From: Thioalkalivibrio thiocyanoxidans ARh2 | Lineage (GTDB): Bacteria > Pseudomonadota > Gammaproteobacteria > Ectothiorhodospirales > Ectothiorhodospiraceae | Reading direction: 5' to 3' | NCBI RefSeq assembly: GCF_000385215.1 | Contig: NZ_ARQK01000058.1 | Coordinates: 62,001-126,000 of the forward strand | DNA: 64,000 bases | Notes under the pieces: model-generated | Databases searched by the model: none | The model's input: the letters and a program-made list of their open reading frames with translations, nothing else | What the model was told of the DNA's origin: nothing | Shown: piece after piece, positions 9,046-17,227 of the stretch | How the letters are laid out: the number at the start of each line of letters is the position of its first letter | Position numbering within the stretch: the first letter of the stretch is position 1 | Made by a program: the position numbers and the translations under genes

Positions 9046-9761
9046 GTACGATCTTTCGCCGCAATAGCCTTGCCGTGATCGTCGCGACGCTGCTGCTGAC
9101 CGGCTGCGAGCTCATGCCCACCCGCGATGCCGACACCGCCAGCGAGCCATCGGCAGAGCCGAGTCGGGAACGGGCTGCCGACAGCGATGATGGGGCCTCG
9201 CAGGATCAGTCTTACGGATACACCCGTAACGGACTCTATCTGGCGCGCAATGACCAGGACATCTCGGAACGCCGCCAGCGCTTGCTGGACGAGGGCCACG
9301 AATCCGTGGCCACGGACCGTGTGGGCTTCTATATGGACGTTCTGACCGCCCGATTGCGTCAGGATCTGGCCAACCAGGGCGTGGAGCTCTCCCGCGAGGA
9401 CCGCACGATCACCCTGACTTTCGCGGGTGACCTCGCCTTCGAGACCAACAGTGCAACGATTCACCCGGACATGGTGCCGATCCTCGACGCGCTGGGACAG
9501 GTCCTGGAGGAGTATCACGCGAGCATCATCACGGTTGCCGGCCACACGGACTCCGCCGGCGCGCGCCAATTCAATCAACACCTGTCGGAGCAACGGGCCC
9601 TGTCCGTCGCACAGCACCTCCATGCCAAAGGCATCGGGGACGCCCGCATCATGGCCATCGGTCATGGACCGGACCGCCCGATTGCGGACAATGACCACGG
9701 ACAGGGGCGGGCCCTGAACCGGCGTGTCGAACTGCGAATCGAGCCGCTGACCGCCTCCTGA
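9042..9761 (+). CDS. OmpA-family (YfiB/Pal-like) outer membrane lipoprotein
   Basis: Residues 1-24 are a lipoprotein signal with lipobox LLTGC, so the mature N terminus is lipidated. A charged, disordered linker follows, then an OmpA-type peptidoglycan-binding domain (about 120-235) with FETNSATI, AGHTDSAGAR, LSEQRALSVAQHL and GRALNRRVEL motifs. Such proteins tether the outer membrane to peptidoglycan. It is translated from a GTG overlapping the phosphodiesterase stop, and a diguanylate cyclase converges on it from the other side. That arrangement recalls the YfiBNR envelope-stress system, although no YfiR-like gene is present here. Confidence 0.87.
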   Translation: MSTIFRRNSLAVIVATLLLTGCELMPTRDADTASEPSAEPSRERAADSDDGASQDQSYGYTRNGLYLARNDQDISERRQRLLDEGHESVATDRVGFYMDVLTARLRQDLANQGVELSREDRTITLTFAGDLAFETNSATIHPDMVPILDALGQVLEEYHASIITVAGHTDSAGARQFNQHLSEQRALSVAQHLHAKGIGDARIMAIGHGPDRPIADNDHGQGRALNRRVELRIEPLTAS

Positions 9762-9762
9762 C

Positions 9763-10779
9763 TCAAGGCAGGCCAGACTGGTCGCCGGGATGGTAAACCT
9801 CCACGCGGTTCCGGCCGCGGGACTTGGCCCGGTACAGCGCCACGTCGGCCTTGCGCACAAGATCCTCCAGGGTGTCCCCGCTTTCGCGGGACACGACCCC
9901 AAGGCTAACGGACATGGGCTGTCCATGGGCGGCCGGGACATCGGCCACAGCGTGGCGCAGCTTCTCCGCCAGCAGCGTCGCACGGTCCAGATCCGCGTGG
10001 GGCACCAGAATCAGGAATTCCTCGCCGCCCCAGCGGCACAGATGGTCCGAGTCCCGCAAGCTGTCCTTTACCCGTTCGCACATCTCGCGCAGGATGGCAT
10101 CCCCCATCGCGTGCCCATAGCGGTCATTGACCTCCTTGAAGTGGTCAAGGTCCAGAAAGATCAGCGAAAGGGACAGATCGTAACGTTCGGCCCGGGCAAC
10201 CTCGTGCTTGGCCTCGCCCTCGAACTTCAAGCGATTCCAGACCCCGGTCAACGGGTCCGTGTTGGCCAGGCGCACAAGCTCGTCCTGCTGCTTGCGCAAC
10301 ACCGTCTCGACCTCCTGGTGCAGCCTGGCCTCGTGCCGCAGCCGACGGTTGAGCCAAATGTAGTGAGCCAGAAGCAGGCTGACCAGCAGCAACGTACCCA
10401 CCGCAATCATCGCAATGAGGTACCACCAGGTCTGGTCCGGTTCTCCGCGTCCTTCGTAGACCATGGCTTGAGCTCCGTGAGCGACCTCTCGGCTCAATCC
10501 GCAATGCACAACGTTCTCGCCCATGCACAGGCGACGGGACAACCCATTCGACGGTCCGAGCGAAGGGGATTCCTGGACAGACCCGTCTTTCCGCTCCTGT
10601 GATCCAGAATCCCGTCGGATCGTCTGCATGCCATGCACGATCCCGTCCTGGCTCAGGGCGGCTACGTCCTGCTGATCCAGTGTCGAGAAAACGGGCCCCG
10701 GAAAAAACAGAAACAACAGCGCCACCAGGCCAAGCCGAGGGCATTGGCTGACTACGCCCCTGAACTGGACAAACGTCAT
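9763..10779 (-). CDS. Membrane diguanylate cyclase (GGDEF), RxxD inhibitory site intact
   Basis: The start at 10779 (MTFVQF) has AAGGGG just upstream and a signal-like hydrophobic stretch immediately after; ATGs at 10794 and 10923 are less likely. An N-terminal exported region of about 90 residues is followed by a second membrane span (about 120-140) and a short coiled linker. The C-terminal GGDEF domain (about 170-330) has the GGEEF active site and, five residues earlier, RDSD, the RxxD product-inhibition site. It should make c-di-GMP and be feedback-inhibited. It ends one base from the stop of the OmpA-like lipoprotein, opposite a phosphodiesterase, so this locus both makes and degrades c-di-GMP. 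Confidence 0.88.
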   Translation of the reverse strand: MTFVQFRGVVSQCPRLGLVALLFLFFPGPVFSTLDQQDVAALSQDGIVHGMQTIRRDSGSQERKDGSVQESPSLGPSNGLSRRLCMGENVVHCGLSREVAHGAQAMVYEGRGEPDQTWWYLIAMIAVGTLLLVSLLLAHYIWLNRRLRHEARLHQEVETVLRKQQDELVRLANTDPLTGVWNRLKFEGEAKHEVARAERYDLSLSLIFLDLDHFKEVNDRYGHAMGDAILREMCERVKDSLRDSDHLCRWGGEEFLILVPHADLDRATLLAEKLRHAVADVPAAHGQPMSVSLGVVSRESGDTLEDLVRKADVALYRAKSRGRNRVEVYHPGDQSGLP

Positions 10780-11093
10780 CGGCGCCCCTTGCATCACCAG
10801 GCAATTGAGTGCCGGTCTTCGTCCTGAGACTAGCACTGCATTGCGAAAAAGATGTGAACAGGGATCGATCCTGTGGGAAAGGGTCGCGGAACACGCGCCC
10901 AGGTGGTCTCCACAGCGACACATAGGGGTCCTCGCACCACGCGTGCGAGCGTTTGTGGTTCAGCGTACAGACGCCGGTTGTCGGTGCACCCAGGATCAGC
11001 GATACGACTGCATCGTGCGGTATGCGCGCCCGTGCGATCAGCGTGACCTGTCGACCGCCGGCCCCAGGCCGGACACTTTTAAGGAGACAAGCC
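10780..11093. other. Divergent intergenic region with a short inverted repeat
   Basis: About 314 bases separate the diguanylate cyclase (minus) from the PRC-barrel gene (plus). I see no convincing ORF. At 10858-10874 there is an inverted repeat with perfect five-base arms, ACAGG and CCTGT, around GATCGAT, a candidate operator. The AAGGAGA ribosome binding site of the PRC gene is at the right-hand end. Confidence 0.4.
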
Positions 11094-11540
11094 ATGAACA
11101 GATTCACTTCACTGAAACTCGCCGCGGCCATGATCCCCGTGCTCGCCTTTGGCATCGGCGGCGCAATGGCGGACGAGCACGAGATGGACACCAATGACGG
11201 CAATGCGATGGAGGAACAGGATGCCAATGACCGTGACGATGCACCCCATATCGACCGGATGCCTGCGCAGGGACTGCATGCCTCCGACCTGATGGACAAG
11301 AAGGTCCATAGTCGAGACAGCGATGAAGAAGTCGGGGAGATCAGCGACCTGGTCATCGACCAGGACGGCCGTATTATCGCGGTTGTGATCGGCACCGGAG
11401 GCGTCCTCGGCATGGGCGAGAAGGACGTGGCCATCGCCTGGGACCGGATCGACCGCTCCACCGAGAACGACGAGGTCAAGCTCTACATTGACATGGATGA
11501 AGACACGCTCAAGGAGGCGCCGGAATACGAACGCGACTAG
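11094..11540 (+). CDS. Exported PRC-barrel domain protein
   Basis: A good AAGGAGA ribosome binding site fixes the start. Residues 1-25 are a Sec signal peptide (cleavage near GAMA-D), followed by an acidic spacer. A PRC-barrel domain of about 80 residues follows, with the family core EEVGEISDLVIDQDG and VVIGTGG. Exported PRC-barrel proteins of this size are common in Proteobacteria; their ligands are mostly unknown. The protein is strongly acidic. A perfect 10-bp hairpin lies 18 bases after the stop, suggesting a monocistronic transcript. Confidence 0.85.
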   Translation: MNRFTSLKLAAAMIPVLAFGIGGAMADEHEMDTNDGNAMEEQDANDRDDAPHIDRMPAQGLHASDLMDKKVHSRDSDEEVGEISDLVIDQDGRIIAVVIGTGGVLGMGEKDVAIAWDRIDRSTENDEVKLYIDMDEDTLKEAPEYERD

Positions 11541-11558
11541 GCAGGACCCTGCGTCCAG

Positions 11559-11585
11559 TCCCGAGGGGGCTTTCTCCCCTCGGGA
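11559..11585 (+). terminator. Terminator-like hairpin after the PRC-barrel gene
   Basis: Perfect 10-bp inverted repeat, TCCCGAGGGG and CCCCTCGGGA, with a 7-base loop. It is placed just after the PRC-barrel stop codon. The following bases are not a clean T run, so it may act as a 3' end stabiliser or a weak intrinsic terminator. Confidence 0.6.
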
Positions 11586-11723
11586 TTGCTTCCCACTCCG
11601 CATCGGGGCACGCCGGTTGCCACGACCGGACGCGGCTGAGCCAATCGGCTTAACAGCAAAATGGTGTCGGCGTCTGGAAGATTTCAGTCGCCACCGCGGG
11701 GGTTTGGCATTGCTCGAGCGGGT

Positions 11724-12533
11724 ATGCTGAAGCCATGCATCATCCGAAGCTTTCGGATCTTCGACTTCCCCGGAAACCAAACGGACCTGCCGGTGCCCTT
11801 GCCCCAATCGATCGGCCTGTCGCCCCGCGACAATGGATTGCTCGCGGCCTTGCCCGACAGCGAATACGACTACCTGCGCCCTCACCTCAAAGCAATCCTG
11901 CGACAGCAAGGGACCAGCCTCTACGAATCGCCCACGGACACCCATTACGTCTATTTCCCCACCGAGGCCATTGTCGCTCTGATGTGCGTAATGGAAGACG
12001 GAAAGTGTGGCGAGATTGCGGTGGCCGGCCGTGAGGGGGTCGTCGGAATTTCCTTGCTGATGGGCGGCTATACGACCCCCACCCGGGCCACGGTGCGCAT
12101 GCCGGGCCATGCCTACCGCATTCGCAGCGCCATCGTAAAAGAGGCATTTTCGCACGCTGGCGAACTGCAACGCCTGACATTGCACTACACACAGGCGCTG
12201 TTCACACAAATGGCGCAGACCTCCGCCTGCAACCGCCATCATTCGGTAGAGCGACAGCTTTGCCGATGGCTGTTGCTAAGTGATGACCGCGCGCCGCATC
12301 GCGAGCTCAGCATGACTCACGAACTCATCGCGAACATGCTGGGGGTTCGGCGCGAAGGCGTCACCGAGGCCGCGGGCAGACTGCAAAAGGCCGGCTTGAT
12401 CACCTACCATCGTGGGCGCCTGATCATCCTGGATCGTCCGGGACTCGAGGCGCGCAGCTGCGAGTGCTATCGGGTGATTGCCCGCGAGTACAGCCGCCTC
12501 CTGGGTGAACCCGCGACTACGCAACCTTACTGA
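11724..12533 (+). CDS. Crp/Fnr-family transcription regulator
   Basis: The first 25 residues are a non-conserved leader. A cyclic-nucleotide-binding fold (about 45-165) follows, with a typical beta-roll segment (YFPTEAIVALMCVMEDG) and AVAGREGVVG. The C-terminal winged helix contains MTHELIANMLGVRREGVTEAAGRLQ, the recognition-helix pattern of this family. No N-terminal iron-sulfur cysteine cluster of the FNR type is evident, so it is unlikely to be the oxygen sensor for the FNR-like box at 46.4 kb. An inverted repeat (ACTGAAC, 12529-12535, and GTTCAGT, 12567-12573) spans the gap to the convergent CsbD gene and could end both transcripts. The effector and targets are unknown. Confidence 0.85.
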   Translation: MLKPCIIRSFRIFDFPGNQTDLPVPLPQSIGLSPRDNGLLAALPDSEYDYLRPHLKAILRQQGTSLYESPTDTHYVYFPTEAIVALMCVMEDGKCGEIAVAGREGVVGISLLMGGYTTPTRATVRMPGHAYRIRSAIVKEAFSHAGELQRLTLHYTQALFTQMAQTSACNRHHSVERQLCRWLLLSDDRAPHRELSMTHELIANMLGVRREGVTEAAGRLQKAGLITYHRGRLIILDRPGLEARSCECYRVIAREYSRLLGEPATTQPY

Positions 12534-12568
12534 ACCGGGAGGGCGCGTTGCCCGCGCACTCTGGCTGT

Positions 12569-12781
12569 TCAGTGCTTCTCCCGATCCACCTTCTTCTCGA
12601 ACTCCTTGATCTGCTTTTCTGCCTCGTCCTTGGTGACACCGTATTGTTCCTGGATTCGTCCTGACAGTTCATCGCGTTTGCCCGCCACAGATTCGAGCTC
12701 GTCATCGGTAAACCTGCCCCAACGGGCCTTGACCTTGCCCTTGAACTGCTTCCAGTTGCCTTGAACCCTGTTCCAGTCCAT
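12569..12781 (-). CDS. CsbD-family small stress protein
   Basis: A 70-residue hydrophilic protein beginning MDWNRVQGNWKQFKGKVKAR, the characteristic opening of CsbD proteins, and continuing with KRDELSGRIQEQYG. A GGAGG lies eight bases before the ATG at 12781. CsbD proteins are small helical stress-response proteins of unknown biochemical role, induced by general stress in other bacteria. It is convergent to the Crp-type regulator, with only 35 bp between stops. Confidence 0.88.
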   Translation of the reverse strand: MDWNRVQGNWKQFKGKVKARWGRFTDDELESVAGKRDELSGRIQEQYGVTKDEAEKQIKEFEKKVDREKH

Positions 12782-13151
12782 GTCCTGCCCTCCCAAGTGG
12801 ATAATCGGCGGGATTGCCGGTCGTATTTCGAGTATAGGCATTCGCTACCGATGCAGTCGCACTCGCCCCTCCCTGAGTAGCGCCCCGGCCTCCATTCCCG
12901 GAATCAGGCCCTTTCTGATGTTGAACAACATCATCTGGCTCGTCGGTTTTAGTCTGATTGCGCGGGGCATACGGACCTTCTTCGGTTTGGGGCAAGCACT
13001 GGGGCGCGTTCTGTGTACGCCACCGTACAGAACCGCCCTCCCCCGCACTTGCAATCTGGCCTCAGGAGCTGGAGTCGGCATAGCCGAGCCTGGTCCTGGA
13101 ACATGACCCCGATCCATCCTGGACCCGGGTCTAACAAAGAGGCCCTGCAAC
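12782..13151. other. Intergenic region without a convincing gene
   Basis: About 370 bases between the CsbD gene (minus) and the outer membrane protein gene (plus). A 62-codon plus-strand frame from 12918 starts with a hydrophobic run but has no ribosome binding site and turns into arbitrary sequence, so I leave it out. An imperfect inverted repeat at 13009-13032 (outer arms TTCTG and CAGAA, inner GTAC pairs) lies about 120 bp before the outer membrane protein start and may be regulatory. Confidence 0.35.
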
Positions 13152-13700
13152 ATGAAAAAACTACTGGCGCTGACACTTTGTCTGGCCGGAGCCCTTCCCC
13201 TGGCCGCACAGGCTCAGCAAGGGTCCGCAGCGAATTTCGGTCCTTCCCAGGGCGACCGCGAATTCTCGCTGTCCGGCACCGGCAGCAGTGACCGAAAGTT
13301 CGACAATACGAGCTTTGGCATCTCCGGCGAGATGGGATGGTATCTGCGTGACCACTTCATTCTGGGGATTCGCCAAAGCGTCAACTACGCCAACATCGAG
13401 AGCGAGAGGCTGCGCGATGACTTCTGGAACGGATCGACCCGCGGTTATGCCAACCTGCAAACGCGGGACGGACGGCTGCGCCCGTTCGGTGGCGGCAGCC
13501 TGGGCGTCATCTACGGCGATGGCGTTCGTGACAGCGGCTTTGCCGGTCTGGAGGGTGGCCTGAAGTACTACGTTCTGGAAAACACCTACGTACTGGGCCG
13601 GGTGGAGTATCAGTGGTTCTTCCGGCGTTCGAGCGACGCGGAAGAAGCCTTCCGCGATGGCGCCTTTGCCTACACCGTGGGGCTTGGCTACAACTTCTAG
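13152..13700 (+). CDS. Small outer membrane beta-barrel protein (OmpW/OmpX-like size)
   Basis: Sec signal peptide (residues 1-21, cleavage after AQA), then about 160 residues of alternating hydrophobic and polar strands typical of an eight-stranded barrel (SFGISGEMGWYL, GYANLQ, VLGRVEYQWFF). The final residue is Phe in GLGYNF, the recognition signature for the BAM machinery. An AGAGG precedes the ATG. The ligand is unknown, and the family cannot be named beyond a small beta-barrel protein. The stop is 35 bp from the stop of the convergent permease. Confidence 0.75.
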   Translation: MKKLLALTLCLAGALPLAAQAQQGSAANFGPSQGDREFSLSGTGSSDRKFDNTSFGISGEMGWYLRDHFILGIRQSVNYANIESERLRDDFWNGSTRGYANLQTRDGRLRPFGGGSLGVIYGDGVRDSGFAGLEGGLKYYVLENTYVLGRVEYQWFFRRSSDAEEAFRDGAFAYTVGLGYNF

Positions 13701-13735
13701 CCACAATCGGGCAAATGATGTTCGGGGCCGGGTTC

Positions 13736-15271
13736 CTACCAGACGAACGCCAGCAGGCCGGCCCCGAGACACACCACAACGACCGGCACGATCGTCTCCC
13801 GCACCACCTGGCCTTCACGTGCCTTCAGACCGCAGGCTGCGGCCGCCATGGCGATGTTGTGCAGCGAGATCATGTTGCCCACGCCCGATCCGATCAGCTG
13901 CAGGGCGAGAATCGACGGCAGCGACAATGCCACCGCCTCCGCGGTATCGGCCTGCAGGCGGGCAAAGAGGAGATTGGAGACCGTGGCGCTTCCGGTCATG
14001 AACGACCCCAGCGCGCCCAGGAATCCGCTGAACAGCACGAACGTACCGCCCAGCCAGTCGGCCAGCCCCTGCCCCAGCACCTGCGGCATCGAGGGCAGCC
14101 CCGCCGCGTTCAGCTCGGACATCAGCAGGATCTGGGTGAGCGCGATGATGAAGATCAGCACAATCGCGGCCACGCGCAGCTTGCGTCCGGTGGCCACCAC
14201 GGCCTCGCCCAGCGTGGTGCGCCCCACGCGAAACAGGATCAGCGCGGTCACCAGCGCCAGGGCAAAGTAGAAATAAGGCGTGTACAGCGGGGCCAGGCTC
14301 TGCCCCAGTTCCACACCCCGGAACTCCCCCGGCGACCAGCGAACCGACTGCAGGGCCTCGCGCAGGGGCATCACCGTGCGCGAGGCAATCAAGGCCAAAG
14401 ACATCACGGCGAACGGCATGAAGGCGATCAGCACGCGCCTGATCGGGGCCGATTCGGTCTCGGTGTTGCGCAGGCTCGCCGGGAGCAGAAAACCCTTGTG
14501 CGCAGCCAGCGCGATGACCACCATCGCGACGACGCCGCCGACGATCGAGGGCAGTTCCGGCCCGATCAGCCACGCGACCAGCGCATACGGAATACCGAAC
14601 GCGAGTGCGGAGAGCACCGCGAACGGCACAAACTCGCGAAAGCGCCCCTTCTCTTCCCCCAGGGTCGCGACCCAGGTCATGAATATGGTGATAAACACGG
14701 CCAGCAGCGCGAGGATGAACGCCGTGCGTACCACCGCCTCCTGTACCACCGCATCGTCCAGCCCCAGCCCCGCGAAGCCGATCACCACAGGGGTGCCCGC
14801 CGCACCAAACGGGACGGCCGTGCTGTTGCCGATCAGGGCAATCGCCACGGCCTTGAGCGGCTTCATGCCGAAGTAGACGAGCAGCGGCGCCGCCAGCACG
14901 GCCGGGGTCCCGAACCCGGCGATGCCCTCCACGAACCCGACCAGGCCCCACCCCAGCAGCATCGCCAGCACGCGCTGGTCGCGCGACACGCTCGCGATCA
15001 CCGACTGAATCGCATCCATGTGACCGGTCGCGATCATCACGTTCAGCACCAGCAGCGCGACGGCCACAATCAACATGACCTCGACAAACACCACGCCCGC
15101 ATCCAGCAGACTCGCGCCCAGCACGGCCCCCGGCATCTGCCAGACCCAAAGGGCAATGATCAGTGTTGCCAGATAGGCCAGTGGCGCCGCCTCGTAGGCC
15201 GGCCGACGCAGTGGAACCAGCCAGACAAACAGCACCACGAACGGCACCAGGGCCACCCAGAAAAGCGTCAT
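13736..15271 (-). CDS. L-lactate permease family transporter (LctP-like)
   Basis: About 511 residues with some 12-14 hydrophobic segments across the whole length, as in LctP proton-coupled lactate/glycolate permeases. Family patterns visible include GFVEGIAGFGTPAVLAAPLL, GNSTAVPFGAAGTPV, the GSATVSNLLF segment and GSGVGNMISLHNIAMA, which are strongly conserved in this family. The ATG at 15271 has GAGGAG upstream; an ATG at 15334 would add a non-hydrophobic leader. No lactate dehydrogenase lies nearby. The substrate could be lactate or glycolate. Confidence 0.9.
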   Translation of the reverse strand: MTLFWVALVPFVVLFVWLVPLRRPAYEAAPLAYLATLIIALWVWQMPGAVLGASLLDAGVVFVEVMLIVAVALLVLNVMIATGHMDAIQSVIASVSRDQRVLAMLLGWGLVGFVEGIAGFGTPAVLAAPLLVYFGMKPLKAVAIALIGNSTAVPFGAAGTPVVIGFAGLGLDDAVVQEAVVRTAFILALLAVFITIFMTWVATLGEEKGRFREFVPFAVLSALAFGIPYALVAWLIGPELPSIVGGVVAMVVIALAAHKGFLLPASLRNTETESAPIRRVLIAFMPFAVMSLALIASRTVMPLREALQSVRWSPGEFRGVELGQSLAPLYTPYFYFALALVTALILFRVGRTTLGEAVVATGRKLRVAAIVLIFIIALTQILLMSELNAAGLPSMPQVLGQGLADWLGGTFVLFSGFLGALGSFMTGSATVSNLLFARLQADTAEAVALSLPSILALQLIGSGVGNMISLHNIAMAAAACGLKAREGQVVRETIVPVVVVCLGAGLLAFVW

Positions 15272-15343
15272 GTGCGCGCGCTCCTCGAAAAAGCGTTCCC
15301 GGGAGAGTATCGCCTGTCCCGGGCCGGGGCCCACTGCGTCAGA

Positions 15344-16024
15344 TCAACCGCGCTCGCCTTCCCGGCGCGGATGAACGTGCCCGAAGCGACCCATGCCCCA
15401 CCACAGCATGCGATGACTCAGCCACCAGACCAGGGCACAGCCGGCCATCAGGGCTGCGAGCCACACATAGGGATGCACCAGCTCCTGAGGGCGCGCCAAC
15501 GGCCCCAGCACCCAGTTCACGTTCGCCTCGGGTGTCGACAGCACATACGACAACAAGAGCACGGCCCAGCCCGCCAGCACCCACAAGCGGCCCGCCAGAG
15601 GGTCGTATCCCAGGCGCCAGACCATCCACAACAGCACAAACGGTAGCGGCAGGTGGTAGAGGGAGAACAGCCGCAGGTAGAGCGGGAGCTCCGGATCGAA
15701 CATGTAGCCGACAAAGCCGAATGGCGGATTGCCCAGCAGCATCAGGCCCAGCAGGAAGTCGATCACCCACCCCATTTCCAGCAGGACCACGCCCACAGCC
15801 AGCATGCTGGCCAGGCGCCGGCTCTCCAGCCAGGCCGCCGCACACCCGGCGATCAGCGCAAGATTGGACAGCCAGAGGAAGTTGAGCCAGCCGTAATGGA
15901 CCGCATAGACCGGTACCAGGACGCAGACAAACAGCAGGTAAGCAACCAGAAACCACCGCGGAAACAAAACGTAATCGCCTTTCGTGTCTTGGCTCCCACT
16001 ATAACGGCTCGAATCCCGCGTCAC
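15344..16024 (-). CDS. Integral membrane protein of unknown function
   Basis: 226 residues with six to seven hydrophobic helices, an aromatic-rich periplasm-facing region (LYLRLFSLYHLPLPFVLLWMVWR) and a basic C-terminal tail ending HPRREGERG. It has the look of a small polytopic inner membrane protein. I do not recognise a family and see no catalytic motif. It lies upstream of the lactate permease on the same strand, with about 70 bp between, and may be cotranscribed. It is divergent from the MliC-like lipoprotein gene. Confidence 0.65.
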   Translation of the reverse strand: MTRDSSRYSGSQDTKGDYVLFPRWFLVAYLLFVCVLVPVYAVHYGWLNFLWLSNLALIAGCAAAWLESRRLASMLAVGVVLLEMGWVIDFLLGLMLLGNPPFGFVGYMFDPELPLYLRLFSLYHLPLPFVLLWMVWRLGYDPLAGRLWVLAGWAVLLLSYVLSTPEANVNWVLGPLARPQELVHPYVWLAALMAGCALVWWLSHRMLWWGMGRFGHVHPRREGERG

Positions 16025-16062
16025 AGCGCTGCCTTCACGTGCAACACCCGGCTACGCGTATC

Positions 16063-16485
16063 ATGGATGGTCCACTTGAACCGCAGGAGAACCGGCGCGT
16101 GCGGACCTGGACTGTCATCGGCGCAACACTGGCCCTCGCGGCCTGCGGCACCCTGCCCCCGACCGCCGAGCAGGCACGCGATGTGCCCTACAGCTGTGAT
16201 CGCGGCCCGAACCTGATGGCAAGCTTCAGTGGCAACGAGGCCGAACTGCGCTTTGGGCGCTCCAGGGCCGTCTTGCAGGCGACCGACGTCGCCTCCGGGG
16301 CCCGCTACGCCAATCCCGACGAGCAGATCGTCTTCTGGACCAAGGGCGACGCCGCCATGCTCGAATTCCACGGCATCTACTGGACCTGCCGGGTGCGCCC
16401 GTCCAATGCCGATGCGGCTACTCCGGTTCCACCAGCTCGACCGGTGCCACGGCACTGGAGTGCCTCGGCTGGTGTTCCTGAATAA
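16063..16485 (+). CDS. MliC-type lysozyme inhibitor lipoprotein
   Basis: Lipoprotein signal with lipobox LAAC at about residue 29 (from the 16063 ATG; a GTG at 16099 is an equally plausible start). The mature domain fits the MliC family: a YSCDRGPNLMASF strand, a central AELRFGRSRAVLQ, and YxCR-like YWTCRV at the end, with the two conserved cysteines. MliC proteins sit in the periplasmic face of the membrane and block c-type lysozyme with an invariant Ser/Lys loop. After TCRV the frame runs about 25 residues beyond the usual family end, and 68 bp of it overlaps the convergent downstream gene. Confidence 0.7.
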   Translation: MDGPLEPQENRRVRTWTVIGATLALAACGTLPPTAEQARDVPYSCDRGPNLMASFSGNEAELRFGRSRAVLQATDVASGARYANPDEQIVFWTKGDAAMLEFHGIYWTCRVRPSNADAATPVPPARPVPRHWSASAGVPE

Positions 16486-17104
16486 ATGCCTCCAGGCGGC
16501 CCAGCACCTCCCCGGCACTGGAAAAGCCTTCCAGATCACACTCGACCGAGCTATCCAGATACGGTCGCATGCCCTCGCTGATACTCGGCGTGTAGCCCAC
16601 GCCCGTGGTCGCCAGCAATTCCGGGTCCAGTCGCCCGTCGGCACGAATGCGCTGGATCTGCAGGACCGCGATCTCTTCCGGGGTCAGTCGGTCCTTACGC
16701 ACCAGTAGCGTCTCGCCGTTGTCGCATTCGATTATCTGGCGGGCCCCTTCCCGTGCCGTTTGTGCCATCTGGTGTTCATAGCTCCGTGCCTCGGGATCCT
16801 GCAGCATCACGCGAACACCCTCGAAGACCAGAGCCACCAGCAGCAACAGCCCGGCCAGCCCGAACAACGCAGCCGCCAGCCGCGCCCGCCCCAGCGCAAA
16901 CCCGACGGCCCCGCCGAGCAGCAGGAGCGGCGTGCCCCACTCGAAGGTCCGGGCCAGCGGCACGGGCATGAAATCGATCCCGCCGCCAAGCCCGAGCAGG
17001 GCGGTCACATAAAGCCAGACGATCCCCAGCCCGACCCCTAGCAGGATCGCGATCACTATGCGCCAGAACCGCGAATACCGGTGTCCGGGTTGCGTATCGG
17101 CCAT
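16418..17104 (-). CDS. Membrane protein of unknown function with periplasmic C-terminal domain
   Basis: 228 residues. Three hydrophobic segments occupy about 15-38, 55-73 and 75-95. The remaining 130 residues are soluble, with a hydrophilic pattern (ECDNGETLLVRKDRLTPEEI) and two cysteines about 70 residues apart. I know no family. The end overlaps the end of the MliC-like gene by 68 bp tail to tail, so one of the two reading frames probably tolerates a non-essential tail. The flagellin remnant begins about 120 bp upstream on the opposite strand. Confidence 0.6.
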   Translation of the reverse strand: MADTQPGHRYSRFWRIVIAILLGVGLGIVWLYVTALLGLGGGIDFMPVPLARTFEWGTPLLLLGGAVGFALGRARLAAALFGLAGLLLLVALVFEGVRVMLQDPEARSYEHQMAQTAREGARQIIECDNGETLLVRKDRLTPEEIAVLQIQRIRADGRLDPELLATTGVGYTPSISEGMRPYLDSSVECDLEGFSSAGEVLGRLEAFIQEHQPRHSSAVAPVELVEPE

Positions 17105-17227
17105 GGCCCCCTCCCAATCCAGTCCAATTGGCGCAGCCTAAGGAAACATGCGCCGATGTGCACGCCTGCGCATCACCCCCTGCCCTGTGATCAGTATTCC
17201 CACGGGCCTCAAGTTCGCCCAACAGTG

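Noticed and set aside
11724-12533. Idea that the Crp-type regulator is the oxygen-sensing FNR for the 46.4 kb box
   Set aside because: No N-terminal cysteine cluster of the FNR type is present, so it is not expected to sense oxygen through an iron-sulfur cluster.
12918-13106. 62-codon plus-strand frame starting MLNNIIWLVGF
   Set aside because: The first 25 residues are hydrophobic but there is no ribosome binding site and the rest is arbitrary Pro/Arg/Ala sequence; probably chance.
13613-15646. Long plus-strand frame opposite the lactate permease
   Set aside because: His/Gln/Arg-rich antisense shadow; the minus strand encodes a clear transporter.
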